Program-made: the position numbers and the translations under genes
The notes under the pieces: model-generated
Seen by the model: only the letters and a program-made list of their open reading frames with translations
Told to the model about the DNA's origin: nothing
Database searches by the model: none
Origin: Melampsora larici-populina 98AG31
Lineage: Eukaryota > Basidiomycota > Pucciniomycetes > Pucciniales > Melampsoraceae
NCBI RefSeq assembly: GCF_000204055.1
Contig: NW_006768875.1
Coordinates: 1-64,000 of the forward strand
Direction: 5' to 3'
Length of the DNA: 64,000 nt
In this document: piece after piece, positions 32,462 through 43,317 of the stretch
Position numbering within the stretch: position 1 is the first letter of the stretch
Layout of the letters: every line of letters begins with the position of its first letter

Positions 32462-33708
32462 GCTTGCAAAGCGACGCTCATTACATGACGCGTATGGTAC
32501 TATGCGCATTATAGAAGTGTGCTTATTTTTCTATCTTTCTAACATCATGACGTCATCTATTATGTTCGATGATTACTCTCACTACAAGAAACATAACATT
32601 TTCTGGGCAGAAAATTAAATTATTTGTATACAAAAATCTGGAAAGGTCAGAAACAGAGCAAAAAATATGAAAAAATATGCATTCTGTTCCTTGGTTTGAG
32701 ATCTCCAATCTGCATATTTTTCCGTATTTTTGGGGTTCATATTGGTGAGTGTACTAACAATAAACCCTCATAATCACCAGATTACCACCTGTAACAGATG
32801 CTGGAATTTGGCTGATCAATGCTGAGAGAAAATTTTGATTACTACAAAACCCCATAACTTTGTCAATTCTGGCTCAAAACACTCGATTTTGAGTGCATTG
32901 GAAAGCTGGTATTTGCCTGAAGATAGTTCATAAATAAACCAAATACGTGGCGGGCCTGAAAAGAAAGATATCCCCAATGAAATCAAATTTCACATATCAT
33001 TGAATAGAATGTCAGCCATTGGGATTACACATTTTGAGTCAATACGAAAGTTGTAGATCTGGAAATCAGCTTTATAATGCAGCCAAAATCGAGTGTTTTG
33101 AGCCAGAATTGACAAAGTTATGGGGTTTTATAGTAATCAAAACTTTCTCTCAGCACTGATCAGCCAAATTCCAGCATCTGTTACAGGTGGTAATCTGGTG
33201 ATTATGAGGGTTTATTGTTAGTACACTCACCAATATGAACCCCAAAAATACGGAAAAATATGCAGATTGGAGATCTCATACCAAGGAACAGGATGCATAT
33301 TTTTTCACATTTTTTGCTCTGTTTCTGACCTTTCCAGATTTTTGTATACAAATAATTTAATTTTCTGCCCAGAAAATGTTATGTTTCTTGTAGTGTCTAT
33401 TTGAGTACAACTCTATTTCTCTTTTAGTTGTTCCCTTTTTCTTCATCGAACTTGATATTGTTTTCTCACAATCTCATTTCATAGATTGTGATTTCTATTC
33501 GATCATACATCAGTCTTAGTCAAGACTGATATCTGATCTTATTATCATTCAGGTATTGTGATTTCTATTCGATCATACATCAGTCTTAGTCAAGACTGAT
33601 ATCTGATCTTATTATCATTCAGGTATTGTGATTTCTATTTGATCATACATCAGTCTTAGTCAAGACTGATATCTGATCTTATTATCATTCAGATACCTGA
33701 ACTTCTTT
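32456..33708 (+). repeat. Copia-1 3' LTR, interrupted
   Basis: It is about 434 bp after removing the foldback element at 32580-33395. It carries three near-identical ~66-bp repeats (ATTGTGATTTCTATT...TTATCATTCAG) where the 5' LTR has two, so repeat number changed after insertion or during replication. Confidence 0.88.
32580..33395. mobile_element. CACTA-type foldback element (816 bp)
   Basis: It starts CACTACAAGAAACATAAC and ends with the inverse, ...CTTGTAGTG. The target duplication is TCT (32577-32579 and 33396-33398), and the 5' LTR shows the empty site ACTCTATTTG. The arms are inverted copies for about 340 bp each, leaving only ~130 bp between. There is no coding capacity. CACTA ends with a 3-bp duplication place it in the CACTA/EnSpm group. 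Confidence 0.88.
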
Positions 33709-35600
33709 ATGTTGTGGATTTTGCAATGGCTCAAAAGAAAGGGTCTATACAAGCTTATATGTCAGTCTTCAACAAAAGTGATAAACAGGTGGTGTTTTCC
33801 AAGCTTTGCAGTTGCAAGGAACACTTCAGGCAATCACTGACACGATTGAAGAGGAACAATGTTATAATTCCATGGGGTAAAGAGGTAAGTACATCACAAT
33901 TTGAAATTACAATCTTTTCATTCATGTCAAGAACTGAATTTTTCTACTTCCATATATTCTTGTCACCAGGTGGAATTTGATGAATTTGCCATGAGTCTGT
34001 GCGACCCCAACGTGCCAGGTGGTCAAACTTATGACATGAAGGTCGACCAAATACAACGAGAATACCCAAATTCCAGATGATGGATTGATTGGTGGCAAGC
34101 GTCAGACACTCAGGCAATGCTATTCAAATCTTGACGTCGTCAAATTGATGATGATGGAATAGAGACTTACCTGAGACTACTGATGCTCAGGAATCAATGC
34201 ATTGTGTGTATTACATGATTTTGTATGTGACCTTTTTTTTGAATCAATTTCCAAGCTGCATACATGCTAATGCAGTGATGTTAATTGTTTTAGTGAAGGA
34301 AGCTGTACCATACAGGTTGGCCTGGTACAGCTTTAGGCATTAGCAATGAGTCTTCAGAGATACCATGTCAACATGTGTCGAGGTGTGAGCAGCGCATATG
34401 GATCCTTGAAAAATTACAAAAAGGTTGCACAGGTCCTTGGCTGGGCAAAGAAGACTCAAAATCGCTGTGAACCTAAGAACAATGGGCATCCACCAGACAC
34501 AACATGGACACCCTTCTTGGCGGAGTTTCCAAAAAGAAGCAGCTTGGACAGCCTTCCGGTTCTCTCAATGTTGACCAAAATCCGGTTACAACATTTCAAG
34601 TTTTCAGAAGTTCCAAAACCTTAGGTCGTCAAAACCTTTGCTGCGCACCTTTTTGGTTCACAGTATCCAAAGGGAAATCTATTCATATATACAACATTCT
34701 CATGAATGTCTTTTGGCCTTGGGCCACTTGAGAAATCCATTGCTCTGGCAACATCCAAACCATTCTCTCCACAGCACAAAATAATATTCAAAATGCCATT
34801 CAAGCAATCACCCTTCTTGCCTTTCAGGTCAACCGCTATGCTTCTGCTGAAAAATACTTTGAAGGCTTGTTTGACTTGGAAGGTGCCCAAATGTCGCCAC
34901 CAGCTCTGCCCATTACCAAATCCTTGTTTTGAATTTACTGTCAACAAAAACTACTTTGTACTCACAACTTTGAACATACGAAAGACAAAGTTTTACCATT
35001 GAACTCCATTGTTCTCACACCTGAACATTACAACAACAGCAGATACACCTACTTGACTACACCCAAGCTACTACAAGGCTGGACATCTGGTGAAGGCATT
35101 TGATGAATTTTGGCACCACACTGCCTAGAATGCAAGGTCAACAAGGATCCCAATCTTGACAATCCCACTATGCCTTGCGTGAAACCTCCTTATTACAAAA
35201 GGACCAGGCTTTTATTTGATCCACCACTGCCCCATCTATACATTCAGCTTGACATAGGAATATTTTGGGGTTCCCGGCTCCAAGAAGCCGCCAAAATGAT
35301 GTGCCAAATCGACTTACCATTTGAGATAACCCCACACAGCGCCACCTATCAAATGTGCGCATGTGGTTTCTGGTGGGACGACCACTATTGGTGCAAGGTG
35401 GTGCACATGATAGGTGGGTTTTCTTGTGTATGGTATCACAACAACATGCAGAACAAGGGTATTGCTACTTTGTTCAGCAGGGAATTGAGATCAATAGGTG
35501 GATTGGCAGAACATACCAGCTGGTCAATGTACTCACGAGCACCTACCGCAGAAGAGGCCATTATGATTGATACTGCCAACGTTGGAATGAACCACACTTA
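33709..35600 (+). pseudogene. MULE-type transposase relic, piece 2 of 3
   Basis: It continues piece 1 in frame (VDFAMAQKKGSIQAYMSVF, then a CSCKEHFRQSLTRLKRNN block). After an intron (donor GTAAGT at about 33884, acceptor about 33969) come VEFDEFAMSLCDPNV and WIDWWQASDTQAMLF. Further on, AIQAITLLAFQVNRYASAEKYF and a long frame at 35110-35600 (CLECKVNKDPN, QLDIGIFWG, HNNMQNKGIATLFSREL, IDTANVGMNHT). Several stops and frame changes lie between 34080 and 35110. The frame is cut at NHT (35600) by a TTA-target MITE and reappears at 38829. Confidence 0.6.
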
Positions 35601-35603
35601 GAG

Positions 35604-35804
35604 TCAGCCTGAGCCCCGCCCCGAACCCCCCTATATTTTCCTGCCCCTCAAGCCCTCACGGCAAGGGTTTGGTCAGGCTTATTGAGCTGCCAAGACAGCA
35701 GGGCCCCCAAAGAACACAGAGGCAGGTCAAGTCAGCATGAAGTCCTTGGACTTCTCCTCGGGGGCCCTGTTACCCCGCGTTTTTTGGGGCGGGGCTCAGG
35801 CTGA
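35604..35804. mobile_element. 201-bp GC-rich MITE with 8-bp target duplication
   Basis: Perfect 19-bp inverted ends TCAGCCTGAGCCCCGCCCC. The flanks are ACTTAGAG (35596-35603) and ACTTGGAG (35805-35812), an 8-bp duplication with one change, as for hAT-type elements. It entered the first bases of MITE C. It is markedly richer in G+C than its surroundings and has no gene. Confidence 0.85.
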
Positions 35805-36005
35805 ACTTGGAGCATCTCCTATCGTCTCGGTAGATGGCCTTGGTACGGTATATTTAACCATACTTAGCGTCAAAATCCCCAATCGTGTCAAAAATACTGC
35901 TTGGTACCTACTGAATTGGTGAAAAATCTGTAGAGGTCAAGTAAATTAACTGGACCTCTACCAATTTGGTATCTGCGGGGAAACCATCGTTCTCACCAGT
36001 TGATA

Positions 36006-38699
36006 CAGTCGTCTCTCCAAAAATCCATATACCCAATAAGCCATACTCTCGCATATCCCATGCTTTTTTCCGTCCATATTTTTTATGGGCGGGGGAAATT
36101 GACAGAAAATCCATATCTCCATCATTCCCCATAAACCATACTTTTTTGAGGCCAACCAGCGATGAAAAACCCATACTTTTGGGTGATGTAGATTCAGACT
36201 GGTGAACAAGAGTTTGAAATTCCTTACTGTACAACTTACTTTTGTCAGCAATACACCCACAAACACACAAATCAACACACAAACTCCACCGCATAAAGAT
36301 GATTCCTAAAGACCTAACAAAGTTCACCCTCGCGAATATTCAAGAAGGTTTCGATCGGCTGAAATCTGAAAATGATCGACGTATGGGTCCACTACGAGAC
36401 CTTTTGAGCCAAGGGAAGGCGCTTTCAAAGGCAGACGAAGATTTTATCAATAATGCTGGAAATATGGTTGATGAGGCTCTTGTCCTCGAGAAAATAAAAA
36501 ATAGCAACAATGTCTCTGATGCTGCTAAGACCTTCAGCAAAGATGAGCTGAAGACATTAGAGGTCTTGATTTATAAGTTTGAGCACAAGGTTTTTGTGGA
36601 CCCATCTGTAGCTAAACCTCGTGAATATCTCTTTGCAAACACTTCTAAAGCATCCAATATGTATGGTGAAATCTGATCCCTATGTATTGTTCAACACCCA
36701 GGTCCCAAGAAGCGAAATCGAGACGATCCTTGTGTTGAATCTTCCAATCAACCAAACTCGAGTTCTTCTAAAAAAACCCGATCAAAGTCTGCTCGTACTA
36801 ATGCCACTCTGGCTCAGCGTATATTAGTGTTAGACTGGCACAATAAAAATGGTCGAGTTCAGGTCAAGACAGCAAAACATTTTGAAAATAGTTTTCCTGG
36901 TGTTATCATAACACAACCTCTAGTCTCGAGTTGGGTACATAATGAATCGAAGTTACGAGATAGTTACGAGTCTGGTGTAGGACTTGGCATTAAGCGGAGA
37001 AATGAGACTGAACATCCTCAAGTAACAGAAGCCCTACAGACTTGGGTTCAACAGGCTGACATTGCCGGACTTCCACTTACCGGAGATGTGATACGAGCCA
37101 AGTGGCGTCACTTCGCAACACTTTTCAAAGTGCCTCAAGCAGAGTGGCTTAAGCTCAGTGAAGGCTGGCTGACCAAGTTTAAATTACGTAACGGTCTTAG
37201 ACAAAGAGTCAGACACGGCGAGGCGGGCTCAGCTACTCCGGATAAGGTCGTTGCAGAACGAAAACGAATCCAGGATATCACCAAGTCCTACCATCCTAGA
37301 GACATCTATAACATGGATGAAACAGGATTGTTCTATGCGTGAGAACATTTGTACTGTAACATACTTTTGATCTTTACTAACAAGCCTCGATTTCTCAACA
37401 CGTACTGTAGAATGCCACCAGACCGAGCCTTGTCTAAAGACAAACAATCAGGTGTTAAAGGTGATAAGCGACGCTTGACCTTTGCACTCACATGTAATGC
37501 AGATGGAACAGACAAGCTCAAACCGTTCATCATCGGAAAAGCAAAGCGTCCAGCCTGCTTCCACAAAAAGTCCGGCGAAAATCTTGGATACTACTATCGG
37601 AGCAATGCAAAGGCATGGATGACATTTGAGCTGTTTTCAGAGTGGATTATAGACTGGGACATCAAGTTATCGGCAGAAGGTCGTTCTATATTACTCTTAG
37701 TTGACAATTTTTCTGGTCATAAGGAGCCTTCCGAGTACAAACTTACCAGTATTCGCCTCGAGTTCTTTTCTCCAAACCTTACATCACATGTTCAACCGCT
37801 GGATGCTGGCATAATCGCATCATGGAAATGTCGATATAGATCTGAATACATTACATATGTGATCAATCGCTATGAAAATGAAGTCCCCATTGGAACAATC
37901 TTCAAAATCAATCAAATCGACGCTATGGAGCGAGCTGAAAACTCTTGGAATGAAGTGACTCAAGATACAATTTCAAACTGTTATAGGAAGGCGGGTATCA
38001 TTTCCCCTCGAAATCCCGATGGATCTTTGCTGCAGGATCCAAACTCAGCGGATGCGAGTCTCAACACGGAGCCTTTGATTGATGATGTTGCTCATCAGGA
38101 TCTTGAGCAAGACCTTCAAGAATTGATCTCCTTACGAGTTGTTCACAAATCAAACATGATGTCTATTAGCGAGCTCTTAAATCTTCACGGTGAGCATGCA
38201 AGCGGCCTTGAAACCTGGACACCCGAGGAAATCTTTGAATCAATTCAGGAACGTGACAGTCATGAAGATCTCCCTCAACCCGAGCACATTGAAGTTGAAG
38301 TACCTCCACAACCATCATATTCTGACTTACTGAAATCAAGTGATGTTGTAATGGCATACCTCAGGCATGAAGAATGCAAGGAAGCGAGGGCTTGCGGAAA
38401 AACCCTTCGCCGAGCGTTGTGGCAGTTTAGTTCAGCACGTTCAAAGAAAATGAACCAATCAAATTTGAAGCACTACTTCTCATCCAATCCTTAAATCTTC
38501 CCGCTTTTTGTTCTACTTCACTATTTACTTTGCTTTGAAATAAAAATTGTTTTTTAAAAAAAAATCTCTCTCCTAACCCATATTTTACCCCCAAAATAAG
38601 ATTTATGGGTTATCAGAGAGATCCCCATAGGACATACTCCATCAAAACCCATACTTTTTGGTGTCCATAAAACGGTATGGGTTATTGGAGAGACGACTG
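36006..38699 (+). mobile_element. Intact pogo/CENP-B-type DNA transposon (2694 bp)
   Basis: The ends CAGTCGTCTCTCCAA and the inverse are flanked by TA (36004-36005 and 38700-38701), the Tc1/mariner-pogo signature. Subterminal CCCATA(C)TTTT and ATGGGTTAT motifs repeat on both sides (about 36030-36180 and 38575-38690) and may be transposase-binding sites. It encodes one unbroken transposase. It sits inside MITE C, so it is among the latest arrivals. Confidence 0.9.
36299..38494 (+). CDS. Pogo-like transposase with CENP-B-type DNA-binding domain
   Basis: Exons 36299-36665, 36702-37338 and 37411-38494 total 2088 nt, an unbroken 695 residues. An N-terminal helical segment is followed by a basic stretch, PKKRNRDD (NLS-like), then two helix-turn-helix units of the CENP-B/Tc5 type (RILVLDWHNKNGR...; LTKFKLRNGLRQRVRHGE). 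The DDE_1 nuclease has D in YNMDETGLFYA, D in SILLLVDNFSGH and a third Asp in QPLDAGIIASWK, the DDD form typical of pogo. The C-terminal tail is acidic. An in-frame ATG lies 57 nt upstream (36242), but 36299 has the better context. The first intron is only 36 nt (GTGAAA...CCCAG), at the lower limit for fungi; without it a stop follows at once. Confidence 0.88.
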
Positions 38700-38828
38700 T
38701 ACTGTACTGAGGCTCTTGTTTTTGATGATAGTGGTATTCCCACAGTTCTGTACCAATTGATACTGTACCAAACAACTACATACAGAAAATTTACTGAAAA
38801 TTTACTCAAACGATAGGAGATGCTCTTA

Positions 38829-39661
38829 CGGAGGTCAATTTTAAGGTGACATTCTGTTTTCTCAAGTGGCAATTGACAACACTGGCAAAGCCAAACACCT
38901 CAAGGGATTATTTGACAACCACCCTGATGCAGATCAAAAACAGGAAGGTGTGCCATTTCCTTCAAGTCACAATATCATTATACTTTTTTTCAATGTTTGG
39001 TTTCTGTTCTCTGTTCTTAGGTACAGTCAATCCTAATGACCAGTCAATTCAAAAAAAGCTGCTTTTCCTGGAATGAAATTCTGATGGAGGTCAAACTGAA
39101 GATGGTGCACCATCTGCTTACATTAACTTCAACTGTTAACCGTTATCTTCAAGATATGAATATACTCATAGTTGGGTCTCTTTTCTAGGCACAGCTACAA
39201 CGAAGTGTAAAAAACAAGAAGGGCAGAAGAATATACAATCTGAGGATGAAATGGAACAAAACAAAAACATTACAAAGCCTATGCCTATGGATCAGGAAAA
39301 GAAACAGCGTGTGGTTCCTCCTGCAAACCCTAAAGTAACAAGGTGCAAGGTGCGCAATCTCAACAAAAATGATATTGCTACAAACAGTCAAGCATCCAAA
39401 ACACCACGGGTCAATTCCAATTGAGTCAAAAATCCAGTGGTCACAGAGCCATCAGAACCAAAAGGAGCAAGCATTGATTTCCAATCTGATATCAAATCAG
39501 CCAAAAAATCAGCCAAGCCGCAAGTAGGCAAGGGTTGGAAAGGTTATGCCTTGGTAGATGTGGAGGAATTAAATGATGCTGCGTCTAAGTTTGACGTTGG
39601 AGTTTCCAGCCAAGAGTCAAATGGTGGCTTTAAATTACGGAAGTCAAAGCGTCATAAATAG
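38829..39661 (+). pseudogene. MULE-type transposase relic, piece 3 of 3
   Basis: With the MITE removed, the frame from piece 2 reads NHTYGGQF, then a TAA, then GDILFSQVAIDNTGKAKHLK and LFDNHPDADQKQE up to a possible donor at ~38946. After intron-like sequence, a Lys/Glu-rich stretch (39187-39420) and the frame 39437-39661 (KPQVGKGWKGYALVDVEELN, ending in LRKSKRHK) form the likely C-terminus. Broken by at least two stops. Confidence 0.5.
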
Positions 39662-40460
39662 TCCACCTTTGTCTTTCTAACTTTCTCAACAAAATTCCTT
39701 TAGGGATTTATATTTAATCTTTACTCTATTCAATCTATTGAATTTCTTTACTTTCTCCAAAACACTTTTTGTCCCATTTGATTTATTGGATTTTTTTGCT
39801 TTCTTTAAAACCTTGTTGTCCCACTCTCTTTCATTTCTTTTTCTTGGATTTCTTTACATTTCATTGTCATTCTTTCTCTCTTCTTATTTATCTTTGCAAT
39901 TGTCTTGCTTCTTTCTCTTTTGATTTGGTTTATATTGATTGATTCACAAGACACAAGAGGTAGATTGCCAAACACATTCACATTTATGGTTATTCGGAGT
40001 GAGTGTTATGTTATGTTCTCTCCTCAATTATCAATTATCTCCTCTCGGGGCCAATTGGGGAAAATGTGATGAAAATAAAGATGGAAGTAAAGGGATTTCC
40101 AGAAAATTCAATCACAGGCTTGAATAAAATGATTTTTCCGGGCTCTGTTTTTAACAATGTATAATGTTTGTGAGCAAATGTCTGGAAAAGCCCAAAAATT
40201 GGTCTTCTTTGCCTCTTTTACATCCTTGATTCTTACAAGACATAATCTCCGGAAGCAAATGATTGGACAAGTCCACACCCTTTATGTCTTGCTTTCATTT
40301 TTCCGACCTTCTTTTTACATACTTTTTCTTCCCAAACATTTCAAAAACCTGAATGTTCAGGAAAATTCACTTTGCACTGGGGAAAGTGAATTTTCTCAAA
40401 CATCACATTTTGCAAGCTTTATTGTTTGGAAACAAATGTCCGGAAAAATCTCACGCCCTG
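39662..40460. other. T-rich intergenic sequence with transposon-end modules
   Basis: Pyrimidine-rich, low-complexity sequence similar in style to 11.8-12.1 kb. 40361-40392 is the hairpin TTCACTTTGC...AAAGTGAA, followed by CAAACATCACATTTTGC and TTATTGTTTGG as at 12458-12540. The ORFs here are compositional. Confidence 0.4.
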
Positions 40461-40474
40461 TTATTTATTCTTCT

Positions 40475-40486
40475 GGTTATGAGCCC
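40475..40486 (+). other. Relic Copia primer-binding site
   Basis: GGTTATGAGCCC followed by AGCAC, as directly after the Copia-1 LTR (GGTTATGAGCCCAGCG). No LTR can be recognised upstream. It is probably the leader of an older, degraded Copia-1 relative. Confidence 0.4.
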
Positions 40487-41183
40487 AGCACACTAGGTGC
40501 TTATTCAAAAACCATCATATCACATCACATCATCACATCATGCCACTTAAGACTCAAAATATCATATCCCACCACTCATAATTTTTTTTTTGCTTTTGCA
40601 CACTACAAATCTGATCAATTCACATTTGATCACATACATGTTGGAATAAGTGATTGACGGTCAAGCTCTTCAAGTTACTCAATTGTCAATTCATTTAGTT
40701 TTTCCTATCACGTATCTTCAATCAACAGTGACGGTGTTTAATCTTATTGATCTTCATATAGTAAAGTGGCCAGAGGAAGCAGAAGTGATTTCATTTTATT
40801 CAAGGTTGTAGTTGATGGTGTGTGTGTGATAAGGAGGAGGATTCAATTGTGAAGTGAGATGAAGTGGCTTGGTGTCCAGTTCTGTTTCTCATTGTTCAGT
40901 TTTTTCTAGTTGAAGTTGTGAGGTACACTGATTTCCATTTGCAAGCCAAGAAGGAATGTCAGGCCCACTGGAATGTCACCTATATTGATGGTTGACATCT
41001 ACTTGTGACCACAAATTTGGAAGGAAGAGAGAGAGGAACATTTCATCCGCTCTACTCACTTCCAAATTTTCTCCTGTGCCATTATGTGACAATCCTGCAA
41101 GTAGAAAATTTCAAATTTTCTCTTTCATTGTTTTCTAAAAAAACTTTCTATTAGTCTTGCTCTAAACCAAACTCTATCTAGTT
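40487..41183. other. Intergenic sequence
   Basis: No gene seen. A simple run of CATCA/CACAT units lies at 40515-40545. Confidence 0.35.
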
Positions 41184-41510
41184 ATGAATTCAATGAATGT
41201 GGAGGCAAATCAAGCCAAAGAATCTAACACAACAATCCCAGTCAAAAAAGATGATAGAAGCATTACAATTAGAGAGGTGGGGCTGATAAACACATTGACT
41301 GGTCAATTGATGAGAGAACAAGGTGTTCCACATCCAGTCTTCCATGTGTCTAAATTAAAACGGCACAAACAGGACACTATCTCATTACGACAAACATCAA
41401 TTCATATAGAAGACAAGAATTAATGGGAAGTAGCTGAAATCTTAGATGGTCAAAAAAGGTGTAATGGAAGAGAGCAACACAATGATGTGGTCTACAATTC
41501 TACTATATAA
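41184..41510 (+). pseudogene. Ty3/Gypsy integrase C-terminus and chromodomain relic
   Basis: The frame reads VPHPVFHVSKLKRHKQD, then a stop (41421), then WEVAEILDGQ. This is the FHVSxLK...WEVExILD arrangement that joins the integrase tail of chromoviral Gypsy elements to their chromodomain. Upstream RT/integrase parts are absent. Only about 100 codons remain. Confidence 0.55.
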
Positions 41511-41515
41511 AGAGA

Positions 41516-42100
41516 TCAGTGACATGTGATATGTGAGATCTTACAACCATGATTCATAGCAGAAGGTTTATGTTCTTCAGTTGATTCTGATTGGCTATTG
41601 GCCTGAGTGTTTGATGGTTTGTCCTTCCTCGCACAATCTGCTTGATACCCTTTGAAATGCTCATCAAAGCAATGCTTGGTTTGGATTAAGATTGCTGCGG
41701 TTTGGTCAAAGAATGTGTAGAAGAACTGTAGGAAAACTGCTCCATGGAGTAGGAAGGCCATGATCAAGGTCTCACAATTCAGGGCTTCTTCCGGATGTGC
41801 TGCGTCTTGTCTAGAGTTGCAGAAATCATTGGATAAATCGCATCAGAGGTCTTGAGTCTTTTGGAATCTGCTTGCAAGGCTTTTTTAGCTCAGTGCACTC
41901 TGCAAAAACCATGCAACCAGTGGGCTTATCCCCTTCCATCTGTTTGGTGACATCCAGGAACAGCTGTAAAATAGCAGAGCCATTTGCATTAGTGGAGCAG
42001 ATATATGTTGCACAAAACATGAACAACATGTTAACCAACTCACTTTAAGCCCAGCATTTGAATTTTGTATTTGAGCCCATTTTGAAGGTGATACAGTCAA
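41516..42100 (-). pseudogene. Unidentified reverse-strand coding-like fragment
   Basis: Reverse-strand frames at 42038-41826 (CSTNANGSAILQLFLDV, TGCMVFAECTELKK) and 41767-41516 (FLLHGAVFLQFFYTFFDQ) read protein-like and may be exons of one decayed gene. I do not recognise the family; a transposon origin is likely from the setting. Confidence 0.25.
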
Positions 42101-42339
42101 TTTGTGGAAATACCTGTATGGCTTGCCATTATTGCAAGGTCACTGTTTTTGGTGCAAACTCAAGCCAGGTCATCCTTGAGAATTTAATCAATGAGCTGTA
42201 AAATCTGTGAATATAATGAAGATGACAGAAAACAAATGTAAAAGTGTATGTGGCAGGCCAACCAAGCTGTATGACGGTTTACATATTTGGTGTTCCAAAA
42301 AATTCCATATGCAGCAATAAAGTTGACCTAGAGTCCTAA

Positions 42340-42525
42340 TCTCTTATGTTTGTTTACCAACGGGAAAGAAAGCTATAGGAACAGCTTGGTTTTTTAAGAA
42401 GAAACTGGGGGGTTATGGTAAACTTATTAAATTCAAAGCAATATTTTACTTTCAAGGCTTTGCTCGAGAATATGATGAGGATTATAACAAAAACTTTGCA
42501 CCTAATGGGAAACTAATTTTAATAG
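42340..42525 (+). pseudogene. Copia reverse-transcriptase fragment
   Basis: Reads GKKAIGTAWFFKKKLGGYGK, then KFKAIFYFQGFAREYDEDYN and FAPNGKL, which aligns with the start of the Copia RT domain (as in Copia-1: GRKAIGTTWVFKKKLGADG). It is cut by a TA-target MITE at 42531. No other pol part is nearby. Confidence 0.75.
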
Positions 42526-42531
42526 ACAATA

Positions 42532-42744
42532 GGGGGTTTCAAGTCAGGATATTTTTGTGAAAATTTTTATGAAACAGACAAGGTTTCAAAATTTTACAGT
42601 GTTTTTTTTCTGCAAATATATGATCAACAGCATTTGGGACACCTTTTTAGGTGTCCCAAATTTTTGAAATTTACGTGAAATTTTATGGTCTTGGACAACT
42701 TGTTGTACTTCAAAATACAGTAAAATTTCTGACTTGAAACCCCC
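42532..42744. mobile_element. 213-bp TA-flanked MITE (GGGGGTTTCAAGTCAG ends)
   Basis: The inverted ends are GGGGGTTTCAAGTCAG, with TA at 42530-42531 and 42745-42746, as for Tc1/mariner-derived MITEs. A perfect hairpin, ATTTGGGACACCT/AGGTGTCCCAAAT, sits at its middle (42632-42661). Confidence 0.8.
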
Positions 42745-43009
42745 TAATGTATTCCTGGTGGGGAAATACAGGAGTAGTTTTGTACAGATTTATGATGACA
42801 TGACATCATCTCAATTTTGTGGGTATTACATATTTTGTTGGTAACTGATCCAAGACATCTTGATTGAAGAAACATATTACCTTCATGACAAATTGAAATT
42901 ATCTTGAAAACAAATTAAAGTAATGGGTTGCACTGGCCTGCCAGTGACCAGTAGTTGGGAGTTGTGATATAAGTCTCTATCTTTGAATCCAAGTTCTGGC
43001 TCCTATCTG

Positions 43010-43317
43010 TGTTGGAGTATGTGTGTTTCAAAAGTCTTGTTTACATAAATGTATTATGTATAAATGTATTTCTCTTCATCATTAAATTACATCATACTTC
43101 TCAATGTGGAATGTTACGTCACTGAATCAATGATGTCATTTAATCAAGAAATTCTTTTTGTTTTCATATATAACCTGATGCTCAAATCACAGTCTGATGT
43201 TTCTCTTTTTCTTTTCTCATCTGACTGTATCTTAAACCAAATCTTTCTATAAGATTCTTCGTGTTTCTCTTTTACTTATATAAAGATTTGTGTTTTTGGT
43301 TTTGATTCAGACCAACA
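43010..43317 (+). repeat. Copia-2 5' LTR (308 bp)
   Basis: TG...CA ends. It contains a TATA-like TTATATAAAG near 43277. It is very similar to the 3' LTR except for a duplication present only there. Confidence 0.92.

Larger units (their letters stand above)
23178..33708 (+). mobile_element. Copia-1 LTR retrotransposon, with nested insertions
   Basis: The 5' LTR begins AATTGAGG at 23178 and the 3' LTR begins AATTGAGC at 32456; both end CTGAACTTCTTT. The 5-bp target duplication ATGTT is at 23173-23177 and 33709-33713. Gag-pol lies between. Removing the inserts in both LTRs leaves about 5.06 kb, normal for Copia. The LTR termini AA...TT depart from the usual TG...CA. Joining the two flanks restores the MULE reading frame (NVVDFAMAQKKG), which independently proves the boundaries. 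Confidence 0.92.
35601..38825. mobile_element. TTA-flanked MITE C, split by two later insertions
   Basis: The right end is GGAGATGCTC followed by TTA (38826-38828). The left TTA is 35598-35600 and is followed by GAG. The rest of the left end (GAGCATCTCCTATCG) resumes at 35810 after a 201-bp insertion. The ends match GAGCATCTCCTATCGT on both sides, the same family as MITEs A and B. A pogo element occupies 36006-38699. Without its guests the MITE is about 320 bp. Confidence 0.78.

Noticed and set aside
33400..33700. CRISPR-like array (three ~66-bp repeats)
   Set aside because: Directly adjacent LTR-internal tandem repeats in a eukaryotic retrotransposon, without unique spacers.
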